Assembly: GCA_003560175.1 (NCBI GenBank)
Contig: PWIZ01000437.1
Coordinates: forward strand, 1-16,193
Direction of reading: 5' to 3'
DNA from: Halomonas sp.
GTDB taxonomy: Bacteria > Pseudomonadota > Gammaproteobacteria > Pseudomonadales > Halomonadaceae
Length of the DNA stretch: 16,193 bases
Part shown: positions 15,667 to 16,193 of the stretch, piece after piece
How the letters are laid out: every line of letters begins with the position of its first letter
Numbering within the stretch: the stretch's first letter is position 1
The notes under the pieces: generated by a model
What the model was told of the DNA's origin: nothing
Databases searched by the model: none
The model's input: only the letters and a program-made list of their open reading frames with translations
Program-made: the position numbers and the translations under genes

Positions 15667-16193
15667 CGCTTGCCTCCTCGGGGAGTGGGTTTGCGCCGCG
15701 GGGCCCGTGCGCCCGCTACCCCTTTGCCTGCCTGGCGAAGAGGCGCCGGGGCGTGCAGGGTCTCGCGGCGCCACTCACCGGGGGCCAGGTCGTCGAGCCG
15801 CCAGGGGCCGATGGCCACGCGCACCAGTCGCAGGGTGGGGTGGCCGATGTGGGCGGTCATGCGCCGCACCTGTCGGTTGCGCCCCTCGCTGATGGTCAGC
15901 TCCAGCCAGGTAGTGATCGGGTGGCGTTTTGGGTCCAGTGGTGGGTCGCGCTCGGGCAGGCCGCTTGCCTCCAGGCGGCGCACCTTCGCTGGGCGTGTCA
16001 TCCCGTCCTTCAGCGCGACGCCGTCGCGTAGCGCCTGCATGGCAACGTTATCGGGCACCCCTTCCACCTGCGCCCGGTAGGTCTTGGGCTGCTTGTGGCG
16101 GGGGTGGCTGATGCGGTGGATCAGCTCGCCGTCGTCGGAGAGCAGCAGTAGCCCTTCGGAGTCATGGTCGAGCCGGCCCGCGGGGTAGATGCC
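15663..16193 (-). CDS. rluE: 23S rRNA pseudouridine synthase RluE, C-terminal part (5' end outside window)
   Basis: The frame is open to the right edge, so the N-terminus is missing; 176 residues are visible. RluE isomerises uridine 2457 of 23S rRNA in E. coli. The catalytic motif GRLDHDSEGLLLLSDDG is at the visible start (Asp in RLD is the nucleophile), followed by KQPKTYRAQVEGVP, LTISEGRNRQVRRM and HPTLRLVRVAIGPWRLDDL, all typical of the RsuA/RluB/E/F family. GIYPAGRLD and the short length point to RluE, as does the neighbour nudJ, which matches E. coli. A basic, proline-rich tail of about 25 residues (KGVAGARAPRRKPTPRGGKR) extends past the usual end. nudJ starts within its stop codon. Confidence 0.93.
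   Translation of the reverse strand, partial: GIYPAGRLDHDSEGLLLLSDDGELIHRISHPRHKQPKTYRAQVEGVPDNVAMQALRDGVALKDGMTRPAKVRRLEASGLPERDPPLDPKRHPITTWLELTISEGRNRQVRRMTAHIGHPTLRLVRVAIGPWRLDDLAPGEWRRETLHAPAPLRQAGKGVAGARAPRRKPTPRGGKR

Noticed and set aside
15667..15774. N-terminal extension of NudJ (36 residues) starting at 15774
   Set aside because: The extension is an out-of-frame reading of the rluE end; the GGAGG before ATG 15666 and the ATGA overlap define the start.

Overview
The window is a high-GC stretch of a gammaproteobacterial chromosome. Gene content, order and protein style (a 531-residue Pseudomonas-type isocitrate lyase, a SlyD-type isomerase with a short His tail, long acidic housekeeping proteins) point to Oceanospirillales/Pseudomonadales, most plausibly a Halomonas-like halophile. 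The genus is inferred; no rRNA or tRNA is present to confirm it.

Left part (1-5800). A DUF1266-type protein cut by the left edge carries two DUF1266-like halves. It is followed by an NlpC/P60 lipoprotein (cell-wall hydrolase), a LysR regulator divergent from a YnfM-like MFS transporter, and an exported methionine sulfoxide reductase MsrA. Two convergent pairs (nlpC-like/LysR and MFS/msrA) abut with no spacer; the second pair shares a CTAG that serves as stop codon on both strands.

Middle part (5777-8170). Here lie a 74-residue unknown protein, a SlyB-type glycine-zipper outer-membrane lipoprotein, a 93-residue inner-membrane protein and a SlyD-type peptidyl-prolyl isomerase. The spacers are rich in dyad symmetry: an operator-like dyad before slyB, a 24-bp palindrome before slyD, and strong intrinsic terminators.

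Right part (8174-16193), all on the minus strand. Reading in the direction of transcription: rluE (partial), nudJ, mnmA, hflD, purB, roxA, a GNAT acetyltransferase and aceA. rluE/nudJ and mnmA/hflD each overlap by ATGA. The order rluE-nudJ-mnmA-hflD-purB-roxA matches the E. coli neighbourhood except that phoPQ is missing between purB and roxA. The block links tRNA modification (mnmA), rRNA modification (rluE), ribosomal-protein hydroxylation (roxA), purine synthesis (purB) and the glyoxylate shunt (aceA).

I see no mobile element, CRISPR array, phage gene or defence system. Most of the window is ordinary core genome. The least explained signals are non-coding: degenerate 7-nt tandem repeats placed in opposite orientation around the purB terminator, with a second short array between nudJ and mnmA, and the palindromes before slyD.
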